Below, one piece after another: positions 52,205 to 61,929 of a DNA stretch of 64,000 bases; position 1 is the first letter of the stretch, and every line of letters begins with the position of its first letter. The stretch comes from Sphingobacteriaceae bacterium (GTDB lineage: Bacteria > Bacteroidota > Bacteroidia > B-17B0 > Aurantibacillaceae). The stretch lies in NCBI GenBank assembly GCA_023251725.1, contig JAHEYG010000002.1, positions 1 through 64,000 of the forward strand, given 5' to 3'. The position numbers and the translations under genes are program-made. The notes under the pieces were generated by a model that did not search any database, was not told the origin of the DNA, and saw nothing but the letters and a program-made list of their open reading frames with translations.

Positions 52205-54319
52205 ATGAAAAAACATTTATTACTTGGAACCGCACTTTTAGTAGCTATAAGCGCCTTTCCGCAAAACAACAAACAATCAATTCCTACTGGTGTGGTTAAA
52301 CAGCAATTCAGAAAAAACATTATTGCTGAAAAAGAAGTTCAAAACACTTTACCAACAACAGTTTCTCCAATTAATAAAATTAAACCTTTTTCAAAAAGTA
52401 ATCTCAATGCCAAGGTGGCGGCTATTACAGTTACGCGTTTATCAGGCTCAATAAATGCGTTTGGCGTTTTAACAGACGAATCCAATTCACTTTGTTATAG
52501 TCCGGGTCCAAATATTGTATCCTTTATACATCGCAAAAGTAGTACCTACACCCCTGCAGCCAATGGAAATTCAGGTACCATGGTAGCCATGCTTTCAACT
52601 AATATCGGTACTACATGGGATTCAACTTGTTTGTGGACAAGTGCCGCTAGCTTCGCACGTTATCCTCAGGGGGGGATTTATAATCCCATCGGAAACACAA
52701 CTTATACAAACGCTACTGTTGTAGGAATGGGACCTTTTCATAATGGAGGCCCTTGGGCAGGTAACTGGTATGCGAGTAAAAAAATTACTTTACCGGGCAC
52801 TAATGCCTCCGGAACGGATTGTCAGGCTATTGATAATGCAGCTTTACCACCGGGAGTTAATGTGCATCACCTTTCTAGTAACGCTTTCAGCTCAATTGAC
52901 GGTGGTTATGTTAGATCAATGTCATTAATTTGTAACGACGATGCTGGAGCTACCAATGTAGCATTTGGCCCGAGAGGTGCAATGATGACAAAAGGTTTAT
53001 ATACTGCAGGATCGTTTTCTTGGACTACTGACTCTTTTGCCCCTCCAACAACATTAAGAACAGATGGATCGAAACAAATTAATATTAACGCTCCTTTAAC
53101 TGCATGGAACGAAGCGGGAACCATCGGATATGTTGTAATGTATGGCAGCCGACTTGGTGCACCAACAGCTCAAAAAGGTTATCAGCCCATAGTTTATAAA
53201 ACTACTAACAGCGGCGCCAGTTGGGTATTATTGCCTAATAATGATTTTACCACACCTGCGTTTAAAGGATTGAAGGATCGTATTAAAGGAATTAACACTA
53301 ACAGCAATGTAGTTATCCCAATGTTTACAACGCTTGAGGGTTACGATGCCGCAGTAGACGTTAATGGTAATTTACATATAGTTACCACTGTTCTTGGCAC
53401 CTCTAGTGCAGACGTAGATTCTTTAGATTATAATTACCAGTTTACAGTTGGAGGAGAAATCTATAATTACGATTTTGCAAAATATTATGGTAAACCAACT
53501 ATTTATGATTTTTATACTTTGAGTGGTGGTGGATGGAATTATTTTATTGTGGATACTATGGGAAGTGTTGGTCCTTCAGGTAATGCCGGCCAACCCGGAG
53601 TTGCAGCAAATCCTTGGGCAGCCGCAGCTCAATTATCAATTGATGCACGAATTCAAATCAGCAGAACTGCTGACGGTAAAAAAATATATTATAGCTGGAC
53701 CAGTACAGATCCGGCAGTTGCAGGTAATAATTGGAATATTTTTCCAAATATTCGGGTTAAAGGATTTGATGTTCTTACAGATAAAGTAACACCTACTTAT
53801 TCAGTTACTGATGGCAGTGTTACAACTCCTCTGGGTTTATATGGGGTGGATGGTTCAGCTTTTTTTCATTATATGTGTGATAAAGCTGTTGGTTCAGGTA
53901 CCGCATGTGTTGATATGTTATTTACTTCAACTAATAATGCTGCTGCTGACGGTAACGTTGATGTTGATCATTATTTTATTAAAGGGCAATCTATTTGCGC
54001 AACTGCTTTTACACTTACACCTTGGAGACCACTTGGAGTTACAGAAGTTGCTAATTCTGAAACCTCAACAGAAGTTAATATTTATCCTAATCCTGCCAGC
54101 GAGGCAGCAACAATATCGGTTGGTTTAAAAGATGTGAAAGATTTCGAAATAAGTCTTTATAATTCGATTGGGCAACAAGTGATTACTACAATGAAAATTA
54201 ACGGTAAGCCGGGAGTTAATGATGTATTTGTTGATTTAAGCAAATTAAATTCGGGATTATATTTTTATTCTGTAAAAACAGATAATTCAGTAGTTACAAA
54301 AAAATTAATTATCGAATAA
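52205..54319 (+). CDS. T9SS-exported Asp-box protein, tandem copy 1
   Basis: 704 residues. Signal peptide MKKHLLLGTALLVAISAFPQ, a variable linker to about residue 75, then a body with Asp-box (BNR) motifs (LSTNIGTTWDST, TTNSGASWVLLP) and repeated strands that suggest a beta-propeller. Typical stretches are RYPQGGIYNPIGNTTYTNA and YSWTSTDPAVAGNNWNIFPN. It ends in a T9SS type A sorting domain (VNIYPNPASEAATISVGLKD, LSKLNSGLYFYSVKTDNS, VTKKLIIE). No catalytic residues of sialidases were identified. It is followed by a strong terminator. Confidence 0.87.
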   Translation: MKKHLLLGTALLVAISAFPQNNKQSIPTGVVKQQFRKNIIAEKEVQNTLPTTVSPINKIKPFSKSNLNAKVAAITVTRLSGSINAFGVLTDESNSLCYSPGPNIVSFIHRKSSTYTPAANGNSGTMVAMLSTNIGTTWDSTCLWTSAASFARYPQGGIYNPIGNTTYTNATVVGMGPFHNGGPWAGNWYASKKITLPGTNASGTDCQAIDNAALPPGVNVHHLSSNAFSSIDGGYVRSMSLICNDDAGATNVAFGPRGAMMTKGLYTAGSFSWTTDSFAPPTTLRTDGSKQININAPLTAWNEAGTIGYVVMYGSRLGAPTAQKGYQPIVYKTTNSGASWVLLPNNDFTTPAFKGLKDRIKGINTNSNVVIPMFTTLEGYDAAVDVNGNLHIVTTVLGTSSADVDSLDYNYQFTVGGEIYNYDFAKYYGKPTIYDFYTLSGGGWNYFIVDTMGSVGPSGNAGQPGVAANPWAAAAQLSIDARIQISRTADGKKIYYSWTSTDPAVAGNNWNIFPNIRVKGFDVLTDKVTPTYSVTDGSVTTPLGLYGVDGSAFFHYMCDKAVGSGTACVDMLFTSTNNAAADGNVDVDHYFIKGQSICATAFTLTPWRPLGVTEVANSETSTEVNIYPNPASEAATISVGLKDVKDFEISLYNSIGQQVITTMKINGKPGVNDVFVDLSKLNSGLYFYSVKTDNSVVTKKLIIE

Positions 54320-54338
54320 AAATCTTTTAATAATGTAT

Positions 54339-54373
54339 AAAAAGTCCCGCCTCGAAAAAAAGCGGGACTTTTT
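54339..54373 (+). terminator. intrinsic terminator after tandem copy 1
   Basis: AAAAAGTCCCGC (54339-54350) pairs perfectly with GCGGGACTTTTT (54362-54373) around an 11-base loop. Confidence 0.93.
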
Positions 54374-54576
54374 GCTTTTAAAAAAAATTTGGAAGATTGC
54401 TTTTTTTTTACTAGCTTTGATTTATCATTCCCGTGATAGTTACTTAGATGTTATCCCCTCCATCTTATTTAATTGTTAAAACCCCAATTTTGTTAAAATG
54501 TTTTTGTTACTATATGTGATTTTTTACTACTTTTATGTGCTTAATTAAAAAAATAACAATTAAACCAAATAATAAA

Positions 54577-56688
54577 ATGAATAAACATCTACTCCTAGGA
54601 TCAGCGCTTTTAGTAGCTATCAGCGCGTATCCGCAAGCCGGCAAACAGGTAAAGCCTACCGGAATTATTAATGAACAAGCCAGGAAATACTCAGATTTTG
54701 AGAAAGAAGTACAAAATAGTACTACTATTTCAACAACAGCGCCTGTTAAACACGCTTCAAAAGCTAATCCAAATGCGAAAGCAAATGCTAATACTTGTAT
54801 GCGTTTTACAGGTTCAATGAACGTTTTTGGTTTATTGATTTCTGAAGCAAATTCGCTTTGTTATAGTAAAGGACCAAACATTGTATCTTTTGCTCACCGC
54901 AAAAGCCCTACTTATACTCCTGCGGCAAATGGCAATTCGGGCTCACAAGTGACTATGCTTTCTAGTAACGCTAATAGCGTAACCACTACTTGGGATTCGA
55001 CCTGTACTTGGACTAATGCTACCGATTTAGCACGTTATCCTCAGGGTGGAGTTTATAATCCGCTTGGTAATACAACTTATACCAACGCCTACGTTGTAAG
55101 TATGGGGCCTATTACCAATGGTACAAACTGGACAGGTAACTGGTATTGTAGTAAAAAAATTACCTTGCCGGGTACCAATGCTTCAGGTGTTGATCAGCAA
55201 TCAATGAACAACGCCGCTTTACCTGCAGGAGTTAAAGTTCACCATTTTTCTCGTTACTCTTTTTCTTCTATCGATGGTAGTTATGTTAGATCAATGTCTA
55301 CTGTATTAAACGACCCTGCCGGTGCAACAAACGTGGCTTATGGTCCTCGTGGAGCAATGATGACTAAAGGTTTATTTACAGCCGGAACATTTAGCTGGAC
55401 AACTGATTCCTTTATTCCTCCTGTTATTGCAAGAGGTGATGGTTCAAAACAAATTAATGCTAATTCGCCATTATGTGTTTGGAGTCCTACCCCATCAATT
55501 GGATATGTAGTTATGAATGGTTGCCGCTCGGGTGCCCCAACTGCTCAAAAAGGATATCAGCCTATTGTTTATAAAACTACTACCGGCGGTGCCAGTTGGG
55601 TTTTATTACCAAGCAACGATTTTACAACACCTAATTTTAAGGGTTTAACAGATCGTATTTATGGAATTAATACTAATAGTAATATACTTATCCCTCAATT
55701 TTCACAATCTGAAGGTTATGATGCTGCTGTTGACGTTAATGGAAATTTACATATTGCAATCACTGTTGTTGGTTCTTCTAGTCAAAATAACGACTCATTA
55801 GAATATGCTTTCCAGTTTGCGATCGGTGGTGAGAATTACGGTTTCGATTACTCTCCATTATATGGCAAACCAATAGTTTATGACTTTTTTACAATGTCTG
55901 GCGGTGGTTGGGATTACTTTCTAGTTGATTCAATGGCAGGTGAAGGTCCTTCAGGAACAACCGGACAACCCGGCTTTGCAGCTAATCCTTGGTCTAATCC
56001 GGGAGCGGTTGGAATTGACTCACGTATTCAAATGAGCCGTACTGATGATGGAAAAAAATTATATTACAGTTGGACTTCTTCTGACCCGGCAATTGCAGGT
56101 AACAATTGGAACATTTATCCGAATATCCGTGTTAAAGGTTTGGATGTTGTTATGAATAAAGTAACTCCTACTTATTCTGTTACTGATGGTCTTTTGTGTC
56201 CTGGGTTTACAGGTGTTGACGGATTAGCTTATTGGCATTATATGAGTGATAGAGCTATTGGTTCAAGTACAGCTTGTGTTGATATGCCATTTACTGCATC
56301 AAATAATGCTACTAATAACGGTAATATTGCAGTTGACCATTATTATATTAAAGGTCAACAAATTTGTGCTGCAGCATTTACTTTAACTCCATGGAAACCG
56401 TTAGGTGTTGCTTCAATCAGCAATACTACTCCTTCTACGGATGTTAATATTTATCCTAATCCTGCGAGCCAAGCGGCAACAATTTCGGTTGGTTTAAAAG
56501 ATGTTAAAGATTTTGAAATAAGTCTTTATAATTCTATCGGACAACAAGTTCTTTCAACCGTAAAAATTAATGGTAAACCAGGACTTAATGATGTATTTGT
56601 TGATTTAAGTAAATTAAATTCAGGTGTGTATTTTTACTCGGTTAAAACTGATAACTCAGTGGTAACTAAAAAATTAATTATTGAATAA
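54577..56688 (+). CDS. T9SS-exported Asp-box protein, tandem copy 2
   Basis: 703 residues from ATG 54577. An in-frame ATG at 54535 precedes a lysine-rich stretch unlike the signal peptides of its paralogues. Signal peptide MNKHLLLGSALLVAISAYPQ, then the same Asp-box body (TTTGGASWVLLP, YTWTS-like YSWTSSDPAIAGNNWNIYPN, CPGFTGVDGLAYWHYMSDRA) and a sorting domain nearly identical to copy 1. The central residues diverge more than the ends. It has its own terminator, so the three copies are separate transcription units. Confidence 0.87.
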   Translation: MNKHLLLGSALLVAISAYPQAGKQVKPTGIINEQARKYSDFEKEVQNSTTISTTAPVKHASKANPNAKANANTCMRFTGSMNVFGLLISEANSLCYSKGPNIVSFAHRKSPTYTPAANGNSGSQVTMLSSNANSVTTTWDSTCTWTNATDLARYPQGGVYNPLGNTTYTNAYVVSMGPITNGTNWTGNWYCSKKITLPGTNASGVDQQSMNNAALPAGVKVHHFSRYSFSSIDGSYVRSMSTVLNDPAGATNVAYGPRGAMMTKGLFTAGTFSWTTDSFIPPVIARGDGSKQINANSPLCVWSPTPSIGYVVMNGCRSGAPTAQKGYQPIVYKTTTGGASWVLLPSNDFTTPNFKGLTDRIYGINTNSNILIPQFSQSEGYDAAVDVNGNLHIAITVVGSSSQNNDSLEYAFQFAIGGENYGFDYSPLYGKPIVYDFFTMSGGGWDYFLVDSMAGEGPSGTTGQPGFAANPWSNPGAVGIDSRIQMSRTDDGKKLYYSWTSSDPAIAGNNWNIYPNIRVKGLDVVMNKVTPTYSVTDGLLCPGFTGVDGLAYWHYMSDRAIGSSTACVDMPFTASNNATNNGNIAVDHYYIKGQQICAAAFTLTPWKPLGVASISNTTPSTDVNIYPNPASQAATISVGLKDVKDFEISLYNSIGQQVLSTVKINGKPGLNDVFVDLSKLNSGVYFYSVKTDNSVVTKKLIIE

Positions 56689-56708
56689 TTAATTTCTAAA
56701 TTAAACTT

Positions 56709-56739
56709 AAACGTCCCACCCTAAAAAAGTGGGACGTTT
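56709..56739 (+). terminator. intrinsic terminator after tandem copy 2
   Basis: AAACGTCCCAC (56709-56719) pairs with GTGGGACGTTT (56729-56739), nine-base loop, T-rich tail. Confidence 0.92.
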
Positions 56740-56891
56740 TGTTTAAAAAATTTAATGTTTAAAAAAATGTTTCTTATTAGGCCTTAAAATATTCCGGTTT
56801 TTATCTTACAATTATTTTTTGTTTCTACACATTTAAATTGTATTTTTATATTAAATTAATAATTATTAAAAAACTTAAACCATAAAAAAAA

Positions 56892-58985
56892 ATGAATAAA
56901 CTTCTACTCTTAGGGTCTGCGTTTATAGTAACTATAGGCGCCTATTCACAAAACGGAAAACAAACCAAACCTTCCGGTTTTATTAATAAACAAATTGAAA
57001 GAGAAATTGCGATTGAAAAGGAAGTACAAAACAATCCCCTTTCAATAACCATCGCTCGTTCTAAAAAAAATACAATTAAATCTAATGCAAAAACAACAGC
57101 CATTACTTGTATGCGTTTTACAGGATCAATGAATGCAATTGGTTTATTAGTTTCTGCTGCCAATTCGCTTTGTTATAATCCCGGGCCAAACATTATTTCG
57201 TTTGCACACCGTAAAAGTCCTACTTACACACCTGCTGCAAACGGTAACTCCGGTTCACAAGTATTTATGCTTTCGAATAACCTCGGTGCCACTTGGGATT
57301 CAACTTGTCATTGGGCAAATGCAACCGATTGGGCACGTTATCCGCAAGGTGGCGTGTACAATCCTGCAGGAAATACAACTTATACTAACGCTTATGTTGT
57401 AGGTATGGGGCCTTATACACAAACAGCCGGTGGTTGGTTTGGTAACTGGTACGCCAGTAAAAAAATTACTTCACCGGGTAATAACACACCGGGTACCGAT
57501 CAGCAATCGATGTTAAACACAAGTTTACCGGGTGGCGTAAAAGTTCATCATTTTTCACGGTATGCTTTTTCTTCTATTGATGGCGGTTATGTTAGATCAA
57601 TGGCCGGATTACTTAATGATCCTGCCGGTGGAGCAGCTTATGGTGCACGCGGTGGCATGATGGCAAAAGGTTTATTTACTGCAGGAAGTTTTACATGGAC
57701 CACAGATTCTTTTGCACCTCCGGTATCAGTTACTACTGCCGGTGTAAAAAATGTTCAAGCTACTCCTTTACAAGCCTGGGATGCAAACGGTGTTACCGGT
57801 TATGTTATTCTTTACGGTTGCAGAGCAGGTGTTCCTACTTCTCAAAAAGGATATCAACCTATAGTTTATAAAACTACTAATAGCGGAGCCAGCTGGGCAT
57901 TGTTGCCTAGTCAAGATTTTACGGGCCCTTCGTTTAGAGGTTTAACAGATAGAATCTATCCAACGGCCAGCAATACTAATGTAATTGTTCCTCAATTTTC
58001 GAATGGAGAAGGATGGGATGCAACTGTTGATGTTAACGGTAATCTTCATATTGTTACAACTGTTGTTGGAAGTTATAGCAGCGATACCGATTCTTTAGGT
58101 TATGCTTTTCAGTTTGCTATTGGCGGAGAAAATTATAGTTACGATTACGCTACTTATGGTTATCCAACTATTTATGATTTTTATACAATGTCGGGTGGTG
58201 GATGGAATTATATGATTGTTGATTCTATGTTGAGTGAAGGACCTTCCGGAGCATCTGGACAACCCGGTTACGCTGCTAATCCATGGACAAGTGGTACAGC
58301 AAAACTTTATTTAGATGCGCGAATTCAAATTAGCCGTACAGCAGATGCTAAAAAAATATATTATAGCTGGACTGCTTCTGAACCTTCGGTTGCCGGTAAT
58401 AACTGGAACGTTTTTCCTAATATTCGCGTTAGAGGTTATGATGTGCTTATTGATAAAGTAACTCCAACCTATTCTGTAACCGACGGAAGTACTTGTCCGG
58501 GCTTTACCGGAGTTGACGGGTTGGCTTTTTGGCATTACATGTGCGACAGAGCTATTGGCTCGAGCACTGCTTGTGTTGATATGCCATTTACAGCCTCTAA
58601 TAATGTTACAAATAATGGTGATATTCCAGTTGATCATTATTATTTAAAAGGACAAACCATTTGTGCAAATGCTTTCACCATAACACCATTCAGACCAACT
58701 GGAGTTACAGCAATTAGTAATACTTCGCCTTCAACCGAAGTTAATATTTATCCTAACCCAGCCAGCCATGCCGCTACCATTTCGGTTGGTTTAAAAGATG
58801 CTAAAGATTTTGATATAAGTCTTTATAATTCTATCGGGCAACAAGTTATTGCCACCATCAAAATTAATGGTAAGCCTGGACTTAATGATGTATTTGTGGA
58901 TTTAAGCAAATTAAATTCGGGTATGTATTTTTACTTGGTTAAAACTGATAACTCAGTGGTAACTAAAAAATTAATTATTGAATAA
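56892..58985 (+). CDS. T9SS-exported Asp-box protein, tandem copy 3
   Basis: 697 residues with signal peptide MNKLLLLGSAFIVTIGAYSQ. Asp-box motifs LSNNLGATWDST and TTNSGASWALLP, the CPGFTGVDGLAFWHYMCDRA segment shared with copy 2, and the sorting domain VNIYPNPASHAATISVGLKD ... LSKLNSGMYFYLVKTDNS. Copies 2 and 3 are closer to each other than to copy 1 in the last third. Presumably surface-exposed or released. Function unknown. Terminated by its own hairpin. Confidence 0.87.
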   Translation: MNKLLLLGSAFIVTIGAYSQNGKQTKPSGFINKQIEREIAIEKEVQNNPLSITIARSKKNTIKSNAKTTAITCMRFTGSMNAIGLLVSAANSLCYNPGPNIISFAHRKSPTYTPAANGNSGSQVFMLSNNLGATWDSTCHWANATDWARYPQGGVYNPAGNTTYTNAYVVGMGPYTQTAGGWFGNWYASKKITSPGNNTPGTDQQSMLNTSLPGGVKVHHFSRYAFSSIDGGYVRSMAGLLNDPAGGAAYGARGGMMAKGLFTAGSFTWTTDSFAPPVSVTTAGVKNVQATPLQAWDANGVTGYVILYGCRAGVPTSQKGYQPIVYKTTNSGASWALLPSQDFTGPSFRGLTDRIYPTASNTNVIVPQFSNGEGWDATVDVNGNLHIVTTVVGSYSSDTDSLGYAFQFAIGGENYSYDYATYGYPTIYDFYTMSGGGWNYMIVDSMLSEGPSGASGQPGYAANPWTSGTAKLYLDARIQISRTADAKKIYYSWTASEPSVAGNNWNVFPNIRVRGYDVLIDKVTPTYSVTDGSTCPGFTGVDGLAFWHYMCDRAIGSSTACVDMPFTASNNVTNNGDIPVDHYYLKGQTICANAFTITPFRPTGVTAISNTSPSTEVNIYPNPASHAATISVGLKDAKDFDISLYNSIGQQVIATIKINGKPGLNDVFVDLSKLNSGMYFYLVKTDNSVVTKKLIIE

Positions 58986-59000
58986 TTAATTTTAAACAAT

Positions 59001-59039
59001 AAAAAAAACCCGTTACGAGTAATTGTAACGGGTTTTTTG
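59001..59039 (+). terminator. intrinsic terminator after tandem copy 3
   Basis: AAAAACCCGTTAC (59004-59016) pairs with GTAACGGGTTTTT (59025-59037), eight-base loop. Confidence 0.92.
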
Positions 59040-59144
59040 TTAAAATGATATTTGACTGTTTAATTAACAAAAAACACTTAATTATTAACAGAAGTTTTTT
59101 ACTGCTAATTTTTTATCAATATTTGTTGAGATAAAATAGAAATT

Positions 59145-59486
59145 ATGGGAGAAGAATCAGAAAAGTATGAAAGAAATGACAGAGACGATTTGTTTTCAAA
59201 AGCAGTAAGAGCGGGAAAGCGTACTTATTTTTTTGATGTGAAATCAACACGCGGTAACGATTACTATTTAACCATTACTGAAAGTAAGAAACGGTTTGGG
59301 GAAGACGGTAAATTTACTTATGAAAAACACAAAATATTTTTATATAAAGAAGATTTTGATAAATTTTTAGACGGTATGAATGAAGCGGTGGCTAATATTC
59401 GCGAAACCGCTCCCGTAATTTCAAATACTGAACCTGAGGAGAGCGGTAATAATGAAGATGTAAATTTTGAAGATTTAGGAAAATAA
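59145..59486 (+). CDS. DUF3276 / PUR-alpha-like nucleic acid-binding protein
   Basis: 113 residues. One PUR-type repeat is visible: RTYFFDVKSTRGNDYYLTIT, KRFGEDGKFTYEKHKIFLYK, EDFDKFLDGMNEAVANIRE. This family, small and widespread in Bacteroidota and spirochaetes, binds single-stranded nucleic acid through a dimeric Whirly-like fold and can act as a regulator. The acidic tail (EPEESGNNEDVNFEDLGK) is typical. It is monocistronic between the T9SS array and purL (convergent). Confidence 0.88.
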   Translation: MGEESEKYERNDRDDLFSKAVRAGKRTYFFDVKSTRGNDYYLTITESKKRFGEDGKFTYEKHKIFLYKEDFDKFLDGMNEAVANIRETAPVISNTEPEESGNNEDVNFEDLGK

Positions 59487-59518
59487 TTTTCTGCCTCAGT
59501 GGCTAAGGCTGTTGCAGC

Positions 59519-61750
59519 CTAATTTAATTTTTGTTCGATACTTGTGTTGTAAAGATTAGCGTATTCATTTACTTTGCCGTAATTAATCGAATCTATTATT
59601 AACGAATCGCCTTTTACTGATCCCAAATTAAAGTAGCTTACACCTTCTGCTTTAAGAAGCGTTTCCAATTTTTCGGCATTAACATTGCTAACGCTAACAA
59701 CAATTCTACTTTGAGATTCCCCAAACAAAAACGCATCTTTTCTTATTAAATTATCGGAAGTAATTTCGAAGCCCATATTATTATAGATAGCCGATTCGAG
59801 CAAAGTAATAAACAACCCGCCTTCGCTTACATCGTGCGCACTGTTTAATAATCCTTTTTTGATTAAAGATTTTGTGGCATGTTGTAAATTAAATTCTTCC
59901 TCTAAATTAAAACAGGGCGCCGGCGAATTTTTAATTTTTTGAAAAGAAAATAAATATTCGGAGGAGGCGATATCATTTTGTGATTTTCCCAATAAATAAA
60001 TAACATCTCCTTCATTCTTAAAATTTAAGGTGGTCTGAAATTTTTTATCCTCCACAATTCCAATCATACCAATTGTGGGAGTAGGAAAAACCGGACCTTC
60101 ATAACTCGATTGATTATAAAAACTAACATTACCTCCCGTAACAGGCGTTTTAAATTTAGTACAGGCACTGCTCATTCCTTTAATAGCTCCCACAAACTGC
60201 CAATACACTTCAGGATTATAAGGATTTCCAAAATTTAAACAATTGGTTACAGCACTTGGCTCACCTCCGCTGCAAACAATATTCCGGGCCGCTTCGCTCA
60301 CCGCAATGGCACAACCTATTTCTGGATCAGCATTAACGTAACGACTGTTGCAGTCGACCGTTAGAGCCAATGCTTTTTTAGAGCCTTTAATATTTACAAT
60401 AGCTGCATCGCTGGGTTGGTTGGTACTCATATTAATTGTGCCCACCATACTATCGTATTGATTAAATACCCATCGTTTGGAAGCAATGTTGGGATGACTA
60501 GCCAAATGCTGCATTACCGCTTTATAATCTTTTGGTTCTGACACCTGCTCAATTTTAAATTTCTTATTTTCGGCGTAATAAGCGGGCTCTTTATATTCGC
60601 GCTGATACACCGGGGCGTCTCCTCCCAATACTAACGATGGCGCCGGAACATCGGCCACTAACTCATTATTAAAAAAATATTTTATTCGATCGCCTTTTGT
60701 TACAACACCAATTTGTACACAATTTAAATCCCACTTATCAAACACTTTTAAAATTTTATCTTCTTGTCCTTTTTTAACCACCACCAACATCCGCTCTTGT
60801 GATTCGCTCAATAAAATTTCGAAAGGATGCATACCGCTTTGTCGGGTAGGCACTTTATCTAACCAAATTTCCATTCCGTGTTCGCCCTTAGCACTCATTT
60901 CGCTGGTGCTGCAGGTGATTCCGGCCGCGCCCATATCCTGCATTCCAATAACGGCACCGGTAGTAATAATTTCTAAAGAAGCTTCCAATAATAATTTTTC
61001 CTGAAACGGATCGCCCACTTGAACCGCCGGCAAATCTTTTGCTGAATCTTCGGTTAAATCTTTGGAGGCAAAAGCCGCGCCGTGAATACCGTCTTTACCG
61101 GTAGATGATCCCACAATAAACACAGGGTTGCCTTCGCCATAAGAGGTGGCACTAACGGTCTCGCCCTTATGTACAATTCCTACGCTCATAGCATTTACCA
61201 AAGGATTTACATTATAACAGTCGTCAAAAAAAACTTCACCTCCAACGGTTGGAATTCCGAAAGCATTACCGTAATCACCAATACCTTTTACAACCCCTTT
61301 AATAAGCCATTTTGTTTTTTCGGAATTGATATCGCCAAAGCGTAACGAATTTAATTGTGCAATTGGCCTTGCTCCCATAGTGAAAATATCTCTGTTAATT
61401 CCTCCCACCCCGGTGGCCGCTCCCTGATAAGGTTCCAATGCGCTCGGATGATTGTGCGATTCTATTTTAAAACAACAAGCTAATCCATCACCAATATCCA
61501 CTAATCCTGCATTTTCTTCTCCGGCTTTGGCCAGCATGTGCGGACCATCCTTAGGTAATTTTTTTAGCCAGATAATTGAATTTTTGTACGAACAATGTTC
61601 GCTCCACATCACCGAATAAATGGATAATTCTGTAAAATTGGGAACTCGACCCAACATTGATTTTACTTTTTCAAACTCTTCGGGCAACAAACCTAATTGC
61701 TTGGCGGTTTCAATTGTTGTAAGCTGATCTTTATAGGAAATTGGTGACAT
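59519..61750 (-). CDS. purL: phosphoribosylformylglycinamidine synthase subunit II
   Basis: 743 residues: the short PurL that works with PurQ and PurS, rather than the large fused form. It converts FGAR to FGAM using ATP and ammonia from PurQ, the step after PurT. Motifs: YSVMWSEHCSYKNS, KIESHNHPSALEPYQGAATG (ATP/metal site), GGINRDIFTMGARPIA, and the second half VKGSKKALALTVD-type plus FGNPYNPEVYWQF and VTGGNVSFYNQS. purQ and purS are not in the window. It is divergent from the cupredoxin gene. Confidence 0.96.
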   Translation of the reverse strand: MSPISYKDQLTTIETAKQLGLLPEEFEKVKSMLGRVPNFTELSIYSVMWSEHCSYKNSIIWLKKLPKDGPHMLAKAGEENAGLVDIGDGLACCFKIESHNHPSALEPYQGAATGVGGINRDIFTMGARPIAQLNSLRFGDINSEKTKWLIKGVVKGIGDYGNAFGIPTVGGEVFFDDCYNVNPLVNAMSVGIVHKGETVSATSYGEGNPVFIVGSSTGKDGIHGAAFASKDLTEDSAKDLPAVQVGDPFQEKLLLEASLEIITTGAVIGMQDMGAAGITCSTSEMSAKGEHGMEIWLDKVPTRQSGMHPFEILLSESQERMLVVVKKGQEDKILKVFDKWDLNCVQIGVVTKGDRIKYFFNNELVADVPAPSLVLGGDAPVYQREYKEPAYYAENKKFKIEQVSEPKDYKAVMQHLASHPNIASKRWVFNQYDSMVGTINMSTNQPSDAAIVNIKGSKKALALTVDCNSRYVNADPEIGCAIAVSEAARNIVCSGGEPSAVTNCLNFGNPYNPEVYWQFVGAIKGMSSACTKFKTPVTGGNVSFYNQSSYEGPVFPTPTIGMIGIVEDKKFQTTLNFKNEGDVIYLLGKSQNDIASSEYLFSFQKIKNSPAPCFNLEEEFNLQHATKSLIKKGLLNSAHDVSEGGLFITLLESAIYNNMGFEITSDNLIRKDAFLFGESQSRIVVSVSNVNAEKLETLLKAEGVSYFNLGSVKGDSLIIDSINYGKVNEYANLYNTSIEQKLN

Positions 61751-61878
61751 AAGTTTATGGGTAAAATGAAGGTTTAAATTTACTAAATAAGAAGGCTTTT
61801 GTTTTGTTATTTAATGAACAAAATATAAGTTATTACAAGCCCTTAAAATATTTTAGCGCTTTCTTTTAAGAAAAAGAT

Positions 61879-61886
61879 TATTTTTG
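61879..61886 (+). promoter_or_regulatory. candidate -7 element for the cupredoxin gene
   Basis: TATTTTTG fits TAnnTTTG and ends 43 bases before the ATG at 61930. The leader then includes the CTTCGGCTAAA motif also found before fabI. Confidence 0.4.
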
Positions 61887-61929
61887 TACAAACTATTCCG
61901 TGGCTTTGCTTCGGCTAAACTATAAACTC

